A DNA stretch of 6,198 nucleotides from Actinomycetes bacterium. GTDB taxonomy: Bacteria > Actinomycetota > Actinomycetes > Mycobacteriales > Mycobacteriaceae. The notes under the pieces are model-generated. The model saw nothing but the letters and a program-made list of their open reading frames with translations. It was not told the DNA's origin and searched no databases. Below are positions 6,130 to 6,198 of this stretch, piece after piece. The stretch spans positions 1 through 6,198 of the forward strand of contig JAEZKH010000385.1 of NCBI GenBank assembly GCA_023415515.1. Direction: 5' to 3'. Every line of letters starts with the position of its first letter. Positions within the stretch are counted from its first letter, which is position 1. Both the position numbers and the translations under genes were made by a program.

Positions 6130-6133
6130 GTTA
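6128..6133 (-). promoter_or_regulatory. Candidate -10 box TAACGT of the hydrolase gene
   Basis: On the minus strand TAACGT matches TANNNT and is followed by 7 nt and then a GTG at 6120, compatible with a leaderless transcript starting there. It overlaps the GTG at 6129, so if this promoter is real the longer start cannot be used from it. Confidence 0.3.
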
Positions 6134-6140
6134 CTGGTGC

Positions 6141-6146
6141 TAAGCT
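6141..6146 (+). promoter_or_regulatory. -10 box TAAGCT of the pyrimidine operon promoter
   Basis: TAAGCT matches TANNNT, and transcription would begin at about 6152-6154. That places the PyrR-binding stem roughly 10 nt from the 5' end of the mRNA. A weak -35-like TTCACC lies at 6116-6121 with a long spacer. The perfect inverted repeat CTGCC-C-GGCAG (6145-6155) overlaps the end of the -10 and the start site. The promoter is back to back with the hydrolase start. Confidence 0.5.
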
Positions 6147-6163
6147 GCCCGGCAGTTCGACGT

Positions 6164-6198
6164 CCTTTAACGATCCGTCCAGAGAGGCGGAGAAGGAG
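6164..6198 (+). promoter_or_regulatory. PyrR-binding RNA leader of the pyr operon (start of pyrR outside window)
   Basis: The conserved PyrR-binding core GTCCAGAGAGGC is at 6177-6188. In folded form CCTT (6164-6167) pairs with AAGG (6193-6196). CCG (6175-6177) pairs with CGG (6188-6190), CC (6179-6180) pairs with GG (6186-6187), and AGAGA (6181-6185) forms the loop. PyrR bound to UMP or UTP grips this element to lower expression of pyrimidine synthesis genes. In Bacillus it controls attenuation, whereas in M. smegmatis translational repression has been reported. Here AGAAGGAG (6191-6198) is both the 3' arm and a good Shine-Dalgarno, so binding would hide the ribosome site. No terminator is seen up to the window end. 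The downstream gene is expected to be pyrR. Confidence 0.85.

Overview
The window looks like chromosomal DNA of a Mycobacterium/Mycolicibacterium-type actinobacterium. GC content is high, GTG and TTG starts are common, and several starts sit directly behind TANNNT -10 boxes with little or no leader. Gene order and protein sequence match the mycobacterial pepQ-efp-nusB neighbourhood (Rv2536 to Rv2532c in M. tuberculosis, recalled from memory, not searched).

Left part (3-3313): a four-helix membrane protein of the B-4DMT type is on the minus strand. Only 33 bp separate it from the divergent plus-strand cluster pepQ (M24 Xaa-Pro peptidase), efp (elongation factor P, PGKGP loop), nusB (antitermination factor, TTG start overlapping the efp stop by 4 nt) and a conserved-looking hypothetical gene that has its own leaderless-type promoter at 2762-2767. 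These are housekeeping functions in translation and transcription. pepQ and efp share a proline theme: one cleaves X-Pro peptides and the other rescues ribosomes stalled on polyproline.

Middle (3314-4899): a 257-bp gap holds weak minus-strand coding traces that may be a decayed gene. It also holds a bulged 12-bp inverted repeat immediately before the Shine-Dalgarno of a 442-codon gene. That gene encodes a probably exported, mycobacteria-specific-looking protein of unknown function, with a lysine-rich tail built from three 11-residue units. Its use of AGA/AGG, ATA and GTA codons is less biased than that of its neighbours, which suggests an accessory gene.

Right part (4918-6198): a class C beta-lactamase/family VIII esterase-like serine hydrolase runs convergently on the minus strand. 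Its start lies back to back with a plus-strand promoter and a PyrR-binding leader, the 5' end of a pyrimidine biosynthesis operon whose first gene (expected pyrR) begins just beyond the window. The Shine-Dalgarno sequence is part of the 3' arm of the PyrR stem, which fits translational repression by PyrR.

I found no RNA genes, CRISPR arrays, insertion sequences, phage genes or defence system. The most interesting signals are regulatory: the PyrR leader, the inverted repeat before the 442-codon gene, and the leaderless or overlapping divergent promoters.
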